A DNA stretch of 64,000 bases from the NCBI RefSeq assembly GCF_000429365.1, contig NZ_AUBS01000018.1, forward strand, positions 23,472 to 87,471, in the 5' to 3' direction. The notes under the pieces were generated by a model. That model made no database searches. It worked only from the letters and a program-made list of their open reading frames with translations, and was not told the origin of the DNA. The position numbers and the translations under genes were made by a program. Positions 62,673 to 64,000 of this stretch are shown here, one piece after another; the stretch's first letter is position 1; each line of letters begins with the position of its first letter. This DNA is from Pseudodonghicola xiamenensis DSM 18339. GTDB lineage: Bacteria > Pseudomonadota > Alphaproteobacteria > Rhodobacterales > Rhodobacteraceae.

Positions 62673-63227
62673 ATGACCGCACCGATTTCTTCCTTCATGC
62701 CCGGCGTACTGACGGCAAGTGCAGCCGCCCGGGTTGGTTTCGCCCACCGCTGCGCCCGGTTCTCGCTGCGCGCAAGGGGCGATCTGGCACCGCTCGAGGC
62801 GGCCCTGGGTCTGAGCCTGCCGGACCGGATCGGCCAACGTACCAGTGCCGGCGAACGTGAGGTGCTCTGCCTCGGGCCCGACGAATGGGTCCTGCATGCA
62901 CCGGAGAGCGACGCCACCGCGATCACTGCCGCCTGCGCCGGTGTCTATGCCGATCATCCCCACAGCCTGGTCGATATCTCCGGGCGTGAGGTGAGCTTTG
63001 TCATCGACGGGCCGCGCGGCGCCGAACTGCTGACGCTCGGCTGCGCTCGTGATCTCGATACCATCGCCGTGGGCGAGGGGCGCCGCACCCTGTTCGACGG
63101 CGCCACCGTGATCCTGTGGCGTGATGCCGACAACAACTTCCGTCTGGATTGCTGGACCAGCTTTGCGACGCATCTGTTCCACCTGCTCGACACCGGCGTG
63201 CGGGAACTGGGCGCCGAGAACCACTGA
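62673..63227 (+). CDS. soxG: Heterotetrameric sarcosine oxidase, gamma subunit
   Basis: A 184-residue gamma subunit, GcvT-related, with family segments LGPDEWVLHAP and LVDISGREVSFVIDGPRGAELL near 65-125. It ends the sox genes and is followed, after a 128-bp gap, by purU. CCGGAGGCG precedes the ATG. Confidence 0.93.
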   Translation: MTAPISSFMPGVLTASAAARVGFAHRCARFSLRARGDLAPLEAALGLSLPDRIGQRTSAGEREVLCLGPDEWVLHAPESDATAITAACAGVYADHPHSLVDISGREVSFVIDGPRGAELLTLGCARDLDTIAVGEGRRTLFDGATVILWRDADNNFRLDCWTSFATHLFHLLDTGVRELGAENH

Positions 63228-63299
63228 CACCGAACGGCGGCGTGGGCGCCGCCCGAAACCGGGCAGGGCGCTGAGCTCTGAAGACATAGACCCCTCAAA

Positions 63300-63325
63300 C
63301 CGGCGGGAGGGCTGCCCCCCGCCGG
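63300..63325 (+). terminator. Stem-loop between soxG and purU
   Basis: Arms CCGGCGGG / CCCGCCGG around a 10-base loop, 73 bp after soxG and 31 bp before purU. No U-tract; may attenuate read-through to purU or set its relative level. Confidence 0.5.
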
Positions 63326-63355
63326 ATTGCCGATCCTCTGAAAGGTCCAACAGAC

Positions 63356-64000
63356 ATGTCCCAGATCACTCTGACCGTGTCCTGCCCGGTACGCCCGGGC
63401 ATCGTCGCGGCGATTTCGACCTATCTGTCGGAGCAGGGCTGCAACATTCACGACAGCTCGCAGTTCTCCGATCTTGAAAACGACCGTTTTTTCATGCGCT
63501 TGAGCTTTGAATCGGAAGCCGGTCGCAGCCGGGAGGATCTGAGCGGGAGCTTCGTTGCGACCGCGGAACGATTTGGCATGGAGTTCGCCTTTCACGATCC
63601 GTCGGAAAAGATGAAAGTCGTGATCATGGTGTCGCGTTTCGGGCATTGCCTGAACGACCTGCTCTATCGGGTGCGCATCGGGGCGCTGCCGATCGACATC
63701 GTGGCGGTGATCTCGAACCACATGGATTACCAGAAGGTTGTGGTGAACCACGACATCCCCTTCCACTGCATCAAGGTGACCAAGGAGAACAAGCCGCAGG
63801 CCGAGGCGGCGATCATGCAGGTTGTCGAGGATTCGGGGGCCGAGCTGATCGTGCTGGCGCGCTACATGCAGATCCTGTCGGACGAGATGTGCCGGAAGAT
63901 GTCGGGCCGGATCATCAACATCCACCATTCCTTCCTGCCGTCCTTCAAGGGGGCCAATCCCTACAAGCAGGCCTATGAACGCGGCGTGAAACTGATCGGG
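63356..64000 (+). CDS. purU: Formyltetrahydrofolate deformylase (C-terminus beyond window edge)
   Basis: The first 215 residues are visible and the frame is open at 64000. The N-terminal ACT domain (about 3-80; LTVSCPVRPGIVAAISTYLSE) and the formyltransferase fold (about 85 onward; KVVIMVSRFGHCLNDLLYR) with the HHSFLPSFKGANPY motif near residue 190 identify PurU. It hydrolyses 10-formyl-THF to formate and THF. Behind soxBDAG it regenerates THF while C1 units from betaine methyls are oxidised, as in other Rhodobacterales and Corynebacterium sox clusters. AAAGG lies ahead of the ATG. Confidence 0.93.
   Translation, partial: MSQITLTVSCPVRPGIVAAISTYLSEQGCNIHDSSQFSDLENDRFFMRLSFESEAGRSREDLSGSFVATAERFGMEFAFHDPSEKMKVVIMVSRFGHCLNDLLYRVRIGALPIDIVAVISNHMDYQKVVVNHDIPFHCIKVTKENKPQAEAAIMQVVEDSGAELIVLARYMQILSDEMCRKMSGRIINIHHSFLPSFKGANPYKQAYERGVKLIG

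Noticed and set aside
59615..62926. An 1103-codon open frame on the minus strand opposite soxA and soxG
   Set aside because: It mirrors the GC-rich codons of soxA in antisense, has no recognisable motif, and soxA matches its family end to end.

Overview
The window is a 64 kb piece of GC-rich DNA from an alphaproteobacterium, most likely a member of the Rhodobacterales (Paracoccus/Roseobacter type). The pointers are a repABC replication and partition cassette (46.5-50.0 kb), a complete sarcosine oxidase operon soxBDAG beside Rieske-type glycine betaine demethylase genes, TRAP and ABC uptake systems paired with their own regulators, and GC-rich codon use throughout. The repABC genes suggest that the window lies on a large plasmid or chromid. 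That is an inference, because no circularity or housekeeping context can be seen. No rRNA, tRNA or CRISPR array was found.

Layout. (1) 1-12.7 kb: a DAO-type flavoprotein gene, cut by the left edge, faces a LysR regulator. The regulator is followed by a long co-directional series: hydantoinase/oxoprolinase A and B, a small 2Fe-2S protein, an FAD/NAD oxidoreductase, an aldehyde dehydrogenase, a tartrate-dehydrogenase-like enzyme, a succinate-semialdehyde-type dehydrogenase and an aldo/keto reductase. Read together this looks like ATP-dependent opening of a lactam or cyclic imide, followed by oxidative deamination and aldehyde oxidation. (2) 12.7-16.1 kb: D-amino acid dehydrogenase and a hipBA toxin-antitoxin pair preceded by four operators spaced exactly 27 bp apart. 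(3) 16.2-28.3 kb: L-lysine 2-monooxygenase, a LysR regulator, divergent lysA (diaminopimelate decarboxylase), a five-gene peptide ABC importer, a cytoplasmic YkuD-fold enzyme and a D-aminopeptidase. I propose that this block imports and consumes cell-wall (murein) peptides. (4) 28.6-32.4 kb: a small Tn3-family transposon with tnpA and tnpR only. (5) 32.4-39.3 kb: a spermidine/putrescine-type ABC importer with two short-chain dehydrogenases in its operon, divergent from a regulator with two GntR helix-turn-helix domains. (6) 39.4-46.0 kb: a TRAP transporter, enoyl-CoA hydratase, acyl-CoA synthetase, divergent TetR regulator and a 4-oxalocrotonate tautomerase-like protein. (7) 46.5-50.0 kb: repABC with perfect parS-like palindromes inside and downstream of repC. 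(8) 50.4-64 kb: glycine betaine catabolism: betaine demethylase reductase and oxygenase, a GcvA-like LysR regulator, a dimethylglycine-dehydrogenase-like protein, a GbdR-like AraC regulator, soxBDAG and purU (cut by the right edge).

How the parts work together. The right-hand 14 kb encodes a nearly complete route from glycine betaine through dimethylglycine and sarcosine to glycine, with the released C1 units handled by tetrahydrofolate enzymes and PurU. The rest is a set of self-contained nutrient modules (importer + enzymes + local regulator), typical of accessory replicons in marine and soil Rhodobacterales. The replicon is maintained by repABC and possibly by the hipBA addiction module.
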